Source: Cryptococcus deneoformans JEC21 (lineage: Eukaryota; Basidiomycota; Tremellomycetes; Tremellales; Cryptococcaceae). Taken from it: a stretch of 37,500 nt of DNA. Below are positions 1-13,286 of this stretch, piece by piece. The notes below the pieces were generated by a model. That model worked only from the letters and a program-made list of their open reading frames with translations. It did no database searches and had not been told where the DNA came from. Each line of letters opens with the position of its first letter. The stretch's first letter is position 1. The stretch lies in assembly GCF_000091045.1 (NCBI RefSeq), contig NC_006682.1:500001-537500 (forward strand). The letters are read 5' to 3'. Position numbers and translations under genes: made by a program.

Positions 1-22
1 GTTCACTTGGGGTCAACTGGGA

Positions 23-3000
23 TCACAACCTCATTACCAATGCACTCACAAAATTTCCCATTGGTCCCTTCTTCTTCTCGCCTCCTTGTCTTCCATCTTC
101 CCTTCTTCCTTCCCTGCCAATGACTCTGGCATGTGGCCGTTCAGATCCAACACTGGGTTCATTTCGCACAGGGGAGCTGCTTGGATCAATTGCGATTCTC
201 CTTCGCAATCTTCCTGGCCTTCTCCTAGCACCCACTGGCACCATGGGAGAAGAATCAGGGTCTACCACTCCTCCCGATGATTGCATTCTAGAGTGGATCA
301 CATCAGTATTGTTAGATGGTCCGATGGGAGAATTGTTCTCCTCAGAAGAAGGCAGGATGATCCGTCTCCTAGCCATGCCTAGCCTTCTCACAGGGAATTG
401 TGTGTCCCCAACAGATGTACTCATCGCGCTTGGTACTAAAGGAGCAAAAGGCGATGAAGCTACTATGCCCATTCTGGAAGTTGATGGCACGGGGGGCGGA
501 GGCATATCAGATCTGGTGGCCACACTACTCCCAGGGGTCTTGGGTAACAAAGGGCGTACATGAGGGGAAGGGGAGACTTGCCAATTGGCAGCATCGGCCT
601 CATCGTCGTCGTCCCATGAGAGATCAATAGGGTCAATTTGGCTGAAACCTGCAGCAGCAGCGGTTCGTGGTGACAACTTATTTCCGTTAGGTTTGGAAGA
701 GGTTGCAATACGGGCGTTGACGCGTTGAGGAGGCGATGGGGGTAATATAATCTCGTCGTCGATGGGATCTCTGCTGGGCGAAGAGAAGCGCAGCTTTTGG
801 GGAGATGAAGAGGGCGCTTTCGCCGGAGACGACGAAGTAGCTACAAAGGGGTCTAAACCACGGCGCAAGGGCCCCTCCGCATGGAAAAAATCCAGCCCTG
901 CTTGGTCTTGCTCTCTCTTTTGCTGATCTTGCTGTTGCAACGGTTGCTGCACGTGCTTCAGCCGTGCTTCTGCCGCTCTAGCCTCCGCCAGACGTCTCTT
1001 CTCTGCCGCTTCCGCTCTTTTCTGCTGGATGGTCTTCTGTTGCATTGCTTTCGCTTGCTCCGGAAGGGCGGGCGGAGGTTGAGGAGATGGGGCTTTTAAA
1101 AATGGGGATGGTGAAGGTGATACAGGATTATTGTTAGTGTCAGCATCGGATACTGCACCTTGCTCTGCCTTGAGGGCATCGACGGTAGATTTTCCGCTGG
1201 GAAACGATGCTTTCGCAGAAGATCCAGTCTTGGCCAATGAAGAGGTCGAAAGACCAGGCGAAGACTTTCGGGGCCGTTTCGTGACCAAAGCAACCTTTGC
1301 GACCGGGGCCTTCCTCTTTGTTGACGGTTTTTCTGTACGATCCTCTTTCTCCTGAACAGCAAACAACGCTTCCAAGCTTTGATCTTCTCCATCTTCCGAT
1401 TCAGTCTGTATAGGAGAAGGAGTCCTCGCCCTCTTCCTAGCTCTGTGCTTGATCTTCGGTGCAGATGGATCCTTTGCTTTTGCCTTGCCCTTACCCTTGC
1501 CTTTGCTTTTGCCACCGCCAGCGTCTTCATCCTCTCCTTCTGTATCCGGCCTCAAAAGCACTTTATCAGCCTCCCTCAAAAGGTCCCGCACACTCGTGAA
1601 ACCTCTCGCATTCTCCGGCACTTCGTTCACCATCGGCTTCTTCTTCTTTCTGCTCGCCGGTGGTTGGTGAGCTCTTTGCATCCGCCTCAATTCTTTCTCT
1701 CCCTCATCCATCATCTTCTTGTACTGCGGATCATCAGGGTTCCAAGGATCAACAGGCATGACCTGTTCCAAACACTCCGGCATTTTGCGATCAGGGATGA
1801 GAGGTTCAACGTCTTCGAAGAGCTCTAGGTTACGTGAATGAAGAATTTCTTCTTGAATGTCGCGATGAGTTTGTTGTGCCGTGTCCCAATTCATGTCTTC
1901 TCGGTTTTCAGACATGAGCACGTGAACTATACCATCACGTTTACGGCCGGTACGCCCAATACGTTGCAACTAAGGATAATTAGCAGTCGGTTTTGAGGGA
2001 TATGACTGTACAAACAAGTTTTATAGACTGTCTGGGCATATCGTAAAGTACGACGAAGTCGACTTCGCCAATATCTAATCCTTCTTCACCAATAGAAGTT
2101 GAAACTAAGATATTAAACGTGCCGGCTTTGAACTCGTTGATAGTCTATTTTCTCATCAGCTCCTCCCGGTAAAATAAGATTGTCAAACGTAGCACACCTT
2201 CTTCTGCTCCTTTTGATTGAACCCCTTATCCCTCTCATCCTTACCATTCGACTGCCCTACAAATTTGGTAGCTCTCAACAAATTGGGGTGTTCGTTGAAC
2301 ATATCCTTCTCTTGTGAGTGAGCAAATGATCAAAAGGAGTGCGAATGCACATACCACAAGTTCCATCACACAAGGTCGCAAAGAGCAAAACACCATGGCT
2401 CGAGTGTTATTCTTCTGACCCAAAGTATTTTCTTCCTCTTCCGCTTGAGAGAAATGTGCAAGCATCTGGCAAGGACATCAGCATTGGCTGATCAATAGCG
2501 CAGCCAAGATTATCTACCAGTTCAAGAGCTTTTTGCATTTTAGGATGGCGATCAGCACCCGTTTTTCCATTTCTCCCGATCTTGATTGAGCTGAGCTCCT
2601 GCGAGACATCTCTTTGAAGTCGTTGAAACTCAAAATTATTGGCAATACTATTCGCACCGCCTGCACCTGCCTTCGACTTGCCGCCAGCGGACACCATCTC
2701 GTCAAGAGAGGAATGAAACATTCCCAGAGAGAACTCCAGCTAGTCCAAATCAATAGCTGTATGATGTATGATATTATTAGACTTACAAGGTGGCTCATTG
2801 CTCGTGCCATCTTGTCTAACACTCCCAGTGGTCCAAAGGCCCACCTTTGCCCTGACTTTCCCAACTCCATCTTCTTAGCGGTAATCCTGAATGGGCGCAG
2901 GCGCTTGGCGTCAAGGTCTCGTTCAGTGAGGATATCCTTGTCGACAAGCTTTTTGATGAACGGCTGATAAGGCGTGAGCATACAATATGAAGAAAAAAAG

Positions 3001-4789
3001 CAGAAATAAAAGGGGAGTGACTTACTACCATGAGTGCAGATAAACGATCGCGGAAGTCAACAATTACGTCCGACATAGGTACAACATGTTTTTCAATGTG
3101 CTGGATGAAACGTCAATCCCAGCTCGCTTCGGTCTTAGACTTACCTTCGTGTTCATATACTTCCTGATTTCCGGTGCCTCAGCTTCTCGAATCTCAATTC
3201 TCGAAATATGGAGCGCGTCGACCACATTCTGCACCTTTTCCACATCGGCTCCTGGAGTAGCGGTCAAAGCCAGGACACGAAAGTACGGGTGATGGGCTGT
3301 TATGTAGGCGACAATTGTGGTGTAGGCGTAATTGCCAGTGGCTTTGTGAGCCTCATCTGAAAGATGGTTAGCAGTTCCCGATATGTTAAGGGAAACGTAC
3401 CAAGGACCACAAGGACAATATCCCGCGGATCTACTGCACCATTCTTTAGATCATTATCTAGCGTTTGCGGCGTGCAGTAGAATACTCTTTTTTCCTCCCA
3501 CTGTTCTTCATCAGTATCTTTTGTATCCGGGGTTACCTAACGCAGCTTACCAGACGTTCGCGGCCTTTCCTCGCCCCCCCTTCTCCTGTCATAATTGCCG
3601 CGTCTCTACTAGGTATACCGCAAGAAAGTTGACAAGCTTCAATTTGTTGGGCCACAAGAGGTCGGGTGGGAGCAAGAAATACAATTTTGCCAGTTGGAAA
3701 CCAGCGGTAGACTGCACAGATCAGCGAAGTCGTGACCAAATATCGCTTACAATTTAGCATGACAACGCCAGCCACGAAAGTTTTTCCTAAACCTGTCGGA
3801 AGAGCAACGAGAGTATTGTCCAAAAAGCAATTCCGTATGATCTCAAACTGGTAATCTCGTTTAGGATGGTTGGTGGGGTATATGTATGTGTTTATTGTCG
3901 CTTTAGATGGTAATTGCTTTTGGGGCCCGTAAGGAGCATCTACCGAGGATTTCGTCAACTGAGCTCTCAAAAAGGAGCGGCTGCGCTTACTAAAATCTCT
4001 GGGTGCAGGAGCCAATACATCACCCATATCATCATCCATGAACTCGTCTTCGTCAATAGCATCATCTTCCCATCTAGGAGCTATGCTCTCCCTCTCCTTC
4101 CCTTTGCCTCCGGAAACTTTATCTCGCCCAGCTAGAGAAATGATACGTCTACCGGTCTTGGCAAACTGCGTCCTGTCCCATCGCTTGCCTTTGGTATATC
4201 GAGATTCGGAACGCCAGTTGAGATGGGTTTGATGGAGACTGTCCTGTTTGTTTGAGGAACTGGGGTGACGAGCAAACGAAGAGGAAGGACGAGAGGGCGC
4301 GCTCGTATTGCGAGACGATAAAGCGCTGGTGCTGGGTTTTGGGGGGAAACCAGAGAAAACGGGATGGGAAGGCTTTTTGGGAGGATTGGCAATGATAGCG
4401 TCGAAAGCATCCAGTGATTCGGTGGGAATGTCTATCGTGTCGTATTCGTCGGAAGAGCGTTGAGGAGGAACCTTGGACACTGCCTGTTGCCTTGAGATCG
4501 CCGCCGGGCGTTGCTGTGGTAGAGCTTTTGAAATAGGCCCGGGTGCCGAGAAGGTCCTTCCCACGCCGTGCATAGTCTGCGATCTCTTCGGCGAAACCTC
4601 GTTATGCGAGGCTGTTCTGCTTACGGCGGTTGCCAGCCGGGAGTTTCGAGCGATACTTGACACCGGTCGTAACCCATCGTTTTTCGAAGAGGTTGAGGCC
4701 GCTGTCATTTGCGCAGAGATGGTATCAACCTGTCGCAAGAAAGAGTCATCCAAGAATATCGAGTCGTCTCCAAATTCATCTTCGGACAT
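23..4789 (-). CDS. MPH1: Mph1/FANCM-type ATP-dependent 3'-5' DNA helicase
   Basis: SF2 helicase of the FANCM/Mph1/Hef family, which remodels replication forks and D-loops in the nucleus during recombination and crosslink repair. The start at 4789 gives an acidic N-terminus ([12 protein letters not shown]) followed by a long low-complexity region. The helicase core follows: motif I LPTGLGKT near 3790, motif Ia [10 protein letters not shown] near 3660, DEAH near 3350, motif III LTATPG near 3260, [15 protein letters not shown] near 2060-2100, and motif [14 protein letters not shown] at the start of the last exon (about 1969). The final exon, to the stop at 23, encodes roughly 640 residues, mostly a charged Ser/Lys/Arg-rich tail. 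Several short introns interrupt the core; one of 39 nt (3712-3750) is a multiple of three and stop-free. The helicase motifs were read directly. Orthology to Mph1 rather than another SF2 member rests on the [11 protein letters not shown] and [12 protein letters not shown] signatures and is strong. Confidence 0.93.
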
Positions 4790-5284
4790 GTCAAGAGTCG
4801 AGTGGCAAGAATTGTTGAGGAAGGAAGTCAGAAAAAGATGACTGGATTTTAGTCGAGTTGTCTTCGGTCAAAACAAACGCGTTCGAGCAGCAGCAGCAAA
4901 ACGGTGATCTTCTGGTCATATCGGCCGTGGCCGCCTTTTGTGGGGGTGGAGGCAGCTTAATAATAATTAAATTGCGCTTTGTTGCAGGAATTCATTCGTT
5001 TTCGATTCTTTCATCCTTTTAGATCGCATGCATGTTTAGCTGTCAATCCACTATGCTAAACGGCAACGTTGTTTGTCTCTGTGAATAGTGTTCACGACGG
5101 CCATCAGGGATGTCAATGAGCGGTCGTACGCATAATGCTGACGGCGAGATCGAGGAATCGGCTGACTAAGACTACTTTCACGCTGCGAGGTAGCCGTAAT
5201 TGTTGTTCAAATGAAAATGTTCCAATGTTTATACAACACAGCGCCTTAGATGATAAATCTGTGATGCATATGCTAATATTATGT
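4790..5284. other. Intergenic: helicase promoter and 3' flank of the RidA gene
   Basis: This gap is upstream of the helicase start and downstream of the RidA stop. It holds an AT-rich stretch near 4955-5000. A GC-rich patch with CGGCCGTGGCCGCC lies near 4920. No open frame here has convincing similarity, and no RNA gene was seen. Confidence 0.5.
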
Positions 5285-5960
5285 CTAGTTGAGAGCTGCA
5301 ACAACATCCATCCCACACGGAGCACCCTTAGGCAGGGCAAGAACCTGCATAGTCGCCCTAGCAGGACGATGAGTACCGAGGAATTCTTCTGTGACACGGT
5401 TGAACTGGTATATAAAGTCAGTCACTTTATCACCAAATCTTTATCTGTATTCCTAATCTAGAAGCATTGAAGAGGAAAGCAGAGGACTCACCGCCCAAAA
5501 GTCTTCCATGTTCTGACGGCAATAAACGTCAGCGTTAGCCGGATCACGCTACGTTTAGAAGATCACAATGGCGGGACCCACTGTCAGATAGATGTTCTGT
5601 TTGATGATCCTATCAAGTGAAGAGCTAGCTTCTTCAAGCACAATCTTGAGGTTGGTGTAGATGCGTCGCTAGAATGGAGTCAATAGGCCTCACGATCCGG
5701 TTTCATTAATTCGCTCGACGCAATGATATGAAAATGACGTACGAACTGAGCCTCCGCTTTACCTCCGATAAGCTCGTCTGTCTTAGGGTCGAGAGGTATG
5801 ATACACGTGGTGAACACAGTCTCCTGATGGATCATGGCATGGACATAGGGCCCGATAGTCTTTGGAGCTGTAGTACAGTCAGCCCAAGTAAGCTTGAGCT
5901 GCGATAGATATTGGAATCACCTGCATCGGGACTGATGCCTTTAAGAATTGTCTTGGTCAT
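5285..5960 (-). CDS. RidA/YjgF/UK114-family protein (enamine/imine deaminase-like)
   Basis: Small protein of about 140 residues, the usual size for the family. RidA proteins hydrolyse reactive enamine/imine intermediates from PLP enzymes; eukaryotic copies are cytosolic or mitochondrial. Exon 1 is 5921-5960 (MTKTILKGISPDA), exon 2 is 5743-5867, and later short exons follow. Family features are an early GPYVHA segment, a central segment with RRIYTNLKIVLEEA, IIKQNIYLT, and the signature-like PARATMQVLALPKGAP near the C-terminus. That segment carries the conserved Arg that binds the substrate carboxylate in active members. The usual Glu near the end of the signature is Asp here (GMDVVAALN), so the copy is somewhat divergent and its substrate is unknown. 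It has at least four introns. The gene stands alone, on the same strand as the helicase and next to a transporter pseudogene. Confidence 0.82.
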
Positions 5961-6489
5961 TTATGCTAAAACAATATCAGCACATCGCAACACTAGCATC
6001 TGGAGGAGATTGATTCACTAGCTTGGATTGTTCAGGGGGTCGAGGTTGAAGTCGAAAACGGGGAACTGGTGGTGGTAGAATGTCGTGAGGCGTTATACTA
6101 AGACCAAATCAACGAGCCATATATCATATGTAAATTCGTGCAGACCTTGGAAGAGTTTTCCACATTACCAGCCGACGCGCAAACGTACCCACTTAACAAG
6201 TGATATGGCTCGCCGAAAATGTCTCTATTATCAATCCATCTTCGCTCGCTCGGTAACTGCGGGGAGCAAGAAGGGAACATATACTGGGCGAACACTCGGT
6301 ATGTCGGTAGATCAGCGCTGCCACCAAGGGTTATCGATCCATTCTCGGCATGTACGGACACATATACAGCTGTTGGGTCTCGGCGTCTCGCTCTCATACT
6401 TTAGGTAGTGCAGACAAGTCGTAACCTATATATAATCAGGTGCATGGGCGATTGCAAAACTGGATACGAATTATTTCAACCAGTAAATT
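5961..6489. other. Unassigned stretch between RidA gene and MFS relic
   Basis: This region includes the RidA promoter. On the minus strand, 6098-6397 is an open 99-codon frame that I cannot match to any family. A second minus-strand frame ending at 6018 reads YHHHQFPVFDFNLDPLNNPS before its stop; it looks protein-like but is interrupted by a TAA just upstream and no splice site rescues it. The plus strand has no exon that could supply the missing N-terminal half of the neighbouring transporter. The stretch is probably gene debris or non-coding. Confidence 0.35.
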
Positions 6490-7707
6490 ATGTTGATCCC
6501 TTCTGGCGGACATGGTGAAGCATGGAGGCGGTTCTTTAGGATCCTGTCGGTTATTTTATTGCCTGTGGGGTTGTGGTCAATATTTTGGATTCCAAGGAGC
6601 AAGGGCGAGAATGCCGATGCAAACGATAAATTGGCAAGGATGGATCTTCCAGGATGTTTCATGTGAGTCAATGTTCGACGAACAATTTGCTGAATGAGAT
6701 CTTACGGTAAGATATGTCCAGGATGCTAGTCGTCATCGTTCTCTTGATACTCGCTTTAAGAACTCTCGGCGCCTCAAATGGCTGGTCCACGCCCGGTTCC
6801 ATTGCCCCCCTCATCATCTCCACCATTCTTTTCCCAGGTTTCTTCATCTGGGAACCGCGCATCAAGCCCACCCACGCACTTCTTCCACCATCAGTATGGC
6901 GATATCATAATTTTACCCTTTGGATCGTCTTTGCTCTCCTTGGCTATACCTGGTAGTCGGTTAATTTTTTCGCGTTCATTGAGTATTGGATGGATTATAT
7001 GAGTGAAAAAGCGATCATCGTTTCCTTACGGGTCTTGACGGCGGAAGGCATACCTCCTATGGAGGTCGCCATCATTCTTACTAAATGGGGGCGATTAATG
7101 GAGTGGCCTAGGATCTCGATCGCATGTGGCGCTCTGCTGGGTATAGCGGCGTATATCATGTTCGCCATGTCCATATTTTCCGGCACGAATATTGGGAGGT
7201 ATTACTGGCGCTACGTGTTTCCAGCCAGGCTTTTTGGGACAATGGGAATGCACGTTGTCTTTACCGCTACAAGGTGAGTTTTCTCCCAAAAATCTCAACC
7301 TTCCGCAAAGTGATCGTACGAGTCCTGATCTAATCCGTCCAAACCAAGTGTTGGTGCGATGTGCACTGTCCCTGAAAACATCGGAGGTGTAGCGGGCGCT
7401 ACTTTGCAAGTGGCGTATCAAGTCGGAGCTGCTGTATCCTTTGCTGTGCAAGCTGGACTGTTTACTGTCAAATGAAGGGGGGATATCCAATTTCGACAAT
7501 CTCAGAGCTTCATTCTACTTTGAGTTGGGTTTCGTTGCGTTGTGGTTGACTGGTTTCTTGTCGTTTTATAGACCATCAAATAATGCAGAGATATCCGGCG
7601 GGGAGGGACACAGAGAGAATTGTGGTTGGTCATTAGGGCAAGTTCTAATTATTGATATTTATTGGTATACGCATATCCGGAAAGACGTATGTCGTAAGAA
7701 TGTATAA
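6490..7707 (+). pseudogene. Truncated, disabled MFS drug/H+ antiporter-type transporter
   Basis: The reading resembles the C-terminal half of fungal 14-TM MFS multidrug transporters. It begins around WRRFFRILSVILLPVGLWS, passes through RMDLPGCFMM (joined across an intron at about 6661-6721) and TLGASNGWSTPGSIAP, then WRYVFPARLFGTMGMHVVF. After a second intron (about 7276-7347) it continues with VGAMCTVPENIGGVAGA and VAYQVGAAV, and ends near FYRPSNNAE. The first half, with roughly the first five or six membrane helices and motif A, is missing. Two further lesions are visible: an in-frame TAG at 6954-6956, within otherwise continuous homology, and a one-base frameshift at about 7470-7475, where the frame runs into TGA (7473-7475) and homology resumes in the next frame. 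Intron boundaries are still intact, which suggests fairly recent decay. The truncation was seen in the sequence. The transport function of the ancestor follows from family similarity; its substrate is unknown. Confidence 0.85.
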
Positions 7708-8453
7708 TTATACCGTCTAAGCTCTTTGGCTCAAGTCAGGCTTAGAACGCCATCATCCGTGTTCGGCATTCTCCTCCCTAGCATCTTGCTCAGCCTTCTG
7801 AACAAGTCCCCAAATAGTAAGACCGGCACACTGCAACAATAATAACGAAACGAGCGGCATCCTGACTTCGATATTTTCCCCAGGAACCAGAGATAATAGA
7901 AGTGAGTTCTCGTAATCTTTTTCACTGCAGGTTTTTTTATGTTTATTTATTATGCATTTTTATGGAAAGGTTCCGGCGCAAGCCACGTAAGCTTGCGGGA
8001 TTTCGGCGTTTTGATTCAATTTGGCGGAGGCCGGATGAGTGGTCACATCATCGCCTTGTTCTTGGCTTGTTTCTTTCTTTCTCTTTCTCTCTTCTCTTTC
8101 ATTCTTCTTTCTCGTTATTTGTTTGTATTTCTCGTATCTTGGCTCGTTCGCCACGACCTCTCTTTCTGCACGCTCAGTTCTATCGGGCTGTGAGCCCCAA
8201 GGGCACGCTTTAAACTTGTGAGTCATTTTCCTTTGCCTCTGCGTTCATTCTCTTTTCCCATCCACTTTAGAAGATTATACAAAGAGTCGCTACTGGTTTT
8301 CTGTCTCATTTCAACGTTCGCGTTCGATTTCGATGACGAGGCCGCAATGTGAGCTACAGACTCATGCACCACCCTCTGATACATCACCTTATCCTTGTTT
8401 TTTTTTTACTGTGTGCTGCGGAACAGGGCTGACCAATGAAATAGTATATCAAG
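7708..8453. promoter_or_regulatory. Intergenic and promoter/5' leader region of the BSD2-like gene
   Basis: The gap contains a long pyrimidine-rich tract (about 8065-8120, mostly CTTT/TCTC on the plus strand), typical of fungal promoters and leaders. A short T-run lies at 8398-8408, about 50 nt before the ATG. A 35-codon minus-strand frame lies at 7753-7860 and is listed separately. No RNA gene was recognised. Confidence 0.5.
7753..7860 (-). CDS. Possible tiny ORF, 35 aa, hydrophobic start and charged tail
   Basis: The frame begins MPLVSLLLLQCAGLTIWGLV and ends with a charged tail (QKAEQDAREENAEHG). That layout suits a single membrane-spanning micropeptide or the last exon of a larger protein. 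The frame stays open for roughly 25 codons upstream of the Met. I recognise no family, and it may be chance. Confidence 0.2.
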   Translation of the reverse strand: MPLVSLLLLQCAGLTIWGLVQKAEQDAREENAEHG

Positions 8454-10325
8454 ATGTCACAATATGACCCCATCCAGGGGGGATTGGAATCATCGGCCGG
8501 CCCCGAGAGCTCTGCGCAAACATCTATCCATTCTGCTCGCAGCTCCCGCCATCGTCCACGACGACATGCATCAATACCTGACCCTGGGGAAATGGATGCT
8601 GCCTTTGATGGTCCCGATGTTGACAATGATGAATTTGACCAAGGTGAGACGCATGGACTGTTAAATAATACTAGAGATCGGGGGATGCCAGGCGATTACG
8701 ACTTTGAGCGTGATTATGTGAGCATGCATTTTTGTACACCTACCCAGCACAGTACAGCCAGGCTGACTGCACAAGTAGACATTGCCGCCACCGTCTCCAC
8801 CTCCGTTTGAGCCTTATTCTGCACATAATCCAGCACCAGGCAATTCACATGGAATCATCCCTACGACAGTTCCTGCTCGACCGAGACGAGCTCCACCGCG
8901 TCATTTCCTTGGGGGTCTGTTACCGTCGTCGTTTTTACCCCGTCAACAGTCACCGGCTCCGTCTGCAGGTCGAGCGGTTGGAGGAGGAATGAGTGGAGTG
9001 TTTGACAATTTGGCTGCGAGGCCTGATAGGCACACAATAGCGGAAGGCGAAGGGGGTTTGCAGTATGTTCCCGAGGATGAGTCAAAAGACGCGCCTCCAG
9101 TAGGTTCAAAGCCTTTTTGTGGCGTCTCATTCAATATTGACAGTATCTAGTCATATCAAGCGGCGCTTCGAGATGCTGTTCCACCGTATTGGGATACCAC
9201 CGTCGTCCTACCCTCCTCTAGTTCTCCTTTCGGCCCCTTGTCCAGTTCTATCAGCGGTGATGAGATCCTTATTGACGGTATGCCGAGCGGCAACTTTTTC
9301 AGCTTCCTCTGGAATTGTAAGTCTCCCTATTAATCTACATAGAGCATGATCTTGACGAGCGAAAAGTGGTTGTCTCTGCATCCTTCCAATTCGTTGGTTT
9401 CCTCCTCACCTACGTCCTCCATACTACCCATGCTGCCAAGTACGGCTCGCGTGCTGGTTTGGGTCTCACTCTTATCCAAGTCGGTTTAAACCTCCGTTCA
9501 AAGGCGCAAGACCTCATGAAGAACAACACCTTCCCCGCTGCTTCCTCCGATCCATCTGACCCCGATCCCCCCGCTAACCATGTTCCATCCGACGAGGAGA
9601 TTGCGGAGAATGCCATCGAAGCCATCTGGGGTCCTGGGAATTCCCCATGGCCTGCGCAGTTCAGGGAACCAGGCACAGGGGAGAATGGACCCGTCACCAT
9701 TGTGCACAACACACACGAGGCAGAAATGTGGGCTATGGCTCATAACACAACCCTCACCCAGATGCTAAATCTTCCATCGGCTGCAGATGTGGGGCGTGCA
9801 AATGAATGGTTTAGCTTTTTCCTCATGAGCATCGGATGGTTTATCGTGTTAACAAGTGTCGGTGGTTGGTGGAGAGTCAAGAGGTTTGAGAGGGGGTTGA
9901 GGGCTGCCCAGCAGGAGAGCGAGGCTGCACAGGCGGCTGCGGCAGCTAACACAGCTGCTGAAAATGGAGAAAATGGCGCGACCGTACCGGAAGCAGATGA
10001 GTCTATCAACGCATCTACTACTCCGGTCCCCACTCAACCTGGTCCCAGCCAACTGTCCTACTATACGTCACCGTTCATAAGCGCCTGGCAAGGCGCTCGT
10101 CATATTCAAGAAGGTTTCCTCGGTCAGCACGGATCTCGTTCCCAAGGAAGGAGGGGGTTGGGTCTGTGGGGTGGACTGAGAGGGCAAGGTCATACGGCTG
10201 TTAGTCAGGAAGATGATGAGCATGAGTTGTTGGATGCCCAAGGGTTTGGATTGGGGCCGATGGCGATTGATGTGGACGAAGCGCCGGGGGCGGAAGTAAG
10301 GCGTCAGCGTGGCTTATGGAATTAA
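8454..10325 (+). CDS. BSD2: Bsd2/NDFIP-like transmembrane adaptor for Rsp5-type ubiquitin ligase
   Basis: Four exons (8454-8717, 8779-9099, 9151-9316, 9367-10325) join to exactly 570 codons (569 aa). Bsd2/NDFIP proteins sit in Golgi and endosomal membranes and recruit Nedd4/Rsp5 ligases to cargo such as metal transporters. Visible features are an acidic, Ser-rich N-terminus; a proline-rich stretch (PPPSPPPFEPY); a PPSY motif formed across the exon 2/3 junction; DEILIDGMPSGNFFSFLWN leading into the first membrane segment (ASFQFVGFLLTYVL); THAAKYGSRAGLGLTLIQVGL in the second; and a later one near 9810-9870 (FFLMSIGWFIVLTSVGGWW). The 9.5-9.75 kb part is a hydrophilic loop that looks like an insertion, and the tail is low-complexity. 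The start at 8454 follows a short leader and gives the only long frame. Family assignment is strong; the cargo is unknown. Confidence 0.88.
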
Positions 10326-10657
10326 TTCCGTCCAGGGTCGTTTCGAGAAGAGTTAAGATGTAGATGTCCATAGTAAAGGTTTCTGATAAGCAGTCTAATT
10401 TTTCAATCTTACATTATTTTGCTTGTAGTCATTAGAATTGGAAAAGGAAAATGAAGTGTGCGTTGTAGAGTAGTGTTTTTATGCACCCGTTGTTTCCACA
10501 TCTGCTATTATTTTAAGATCTTTGACAGTGGCAAGCAATCAGAAACAAAAGCACTACATGAGCGTACATCCGCTTTTACTGCTTTTACTATATTAATGAA
10601 GTTGAGTTACTGAAAGGATCCGCCATCAGCCCCCAAATGCGACGCTACTGTAACAAC
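10326..10657. other. Convergent 3' intergenic region
   Basis: This is the AT-rich spacer between the 3' ends of the BSD2-like gene and the formaldehyde dehydrogenase gene. It is presumably 3' UTR for both. No open frame or RNA gene is seen. Confidence 0.5.
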
Positions 10658-12447
<1,790 letters not shown>

Positions 12448-13286
12448 GTTAAATGCTAGAGATAGAGGTGAAACGATGGAAGATGTAAGAGGTATAAGCA
12501 AATGGAGACTTTGACAAAAGATTGTAAAGCGCATGACATCAATCGTGAGCGGAATCTTTTTTATTTGCCGGTGGAGGCATGTAATAAATAATAATAATAG
12601 TAGGAGGCGATCAGCTCCGCGCTCGGCTCTACGTAGCTTCCGTCCGTCTACTACCACATCCACTGCTCCTCCCGTACTCGTCGTTAGCAATCAAAAGGAG
12701 GACTCACAGAAGCGTGAAAAGCCAGCAGCAAGTGTCTTCTTCATTCACCACCGAAGGCATAGGTTGGCCGTTGTAATCATGAGCTTGTTTCGTTTTACCT
12801 TTTGCGAACAAGCCCACAATCGGCGTCGAGTGAAGATAGTCAATCTCGCCAACATTTGAGAGTCCGTCATTAATAGATTTATAGATAGTCAAGCAGGCAC
12901 GTCGCTTCAGCATCTGTAAGATCTCTCAAAAGCAAGGGCGAGAGCAAGAGTGGGCAGTTTGGAGGGGCGAGAGGACGGGGAGAAGTTTGCCTTGGGAGAT
13001 GTGATGATATGCCAACAGTAATCGAGAATGGGTGAAGCAATGATTGGTCGAAAAAGCAAGAGGGATGGGAATATTCGAGCGGAAAGACAAAATGAGAAGC
13101 CGAGACGATCGTCCTTAAAGAGTTTCAGCTGATGACGACTATAGGGTCCAGGTCATGATTGTAGCACACCTGGCTCTATGTAACGACGCCACTGTCCTCG
13201 TAGAGGCTGGAAAGCACCTAAAGCTACAATGATTTCGTTGTCCTCGGTCGTTTGTGTTCAATCGAACTAGGAGCTCTGAGTGTAGA
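12448..13286. promoter_or_regulatory. Upstream region of the formaldehyde dehydrogenase gene
   Basis: About 840 bp lie between the SFA1 start and the 3' LTR of the retroelement. An AATAAT repeat lies near 12580-12600. The small open frames here do not resemble proteins. No specific factor site can be claimed from sequence alone. Confidence 0.5.

Noticed and set aside
8065..8120. Pyrimidine-rich tract considered as a microsatellite or splice signal
   Set aside because: Irregular CT-rich composition typical of fungal promoters; no fixed repeat unit.
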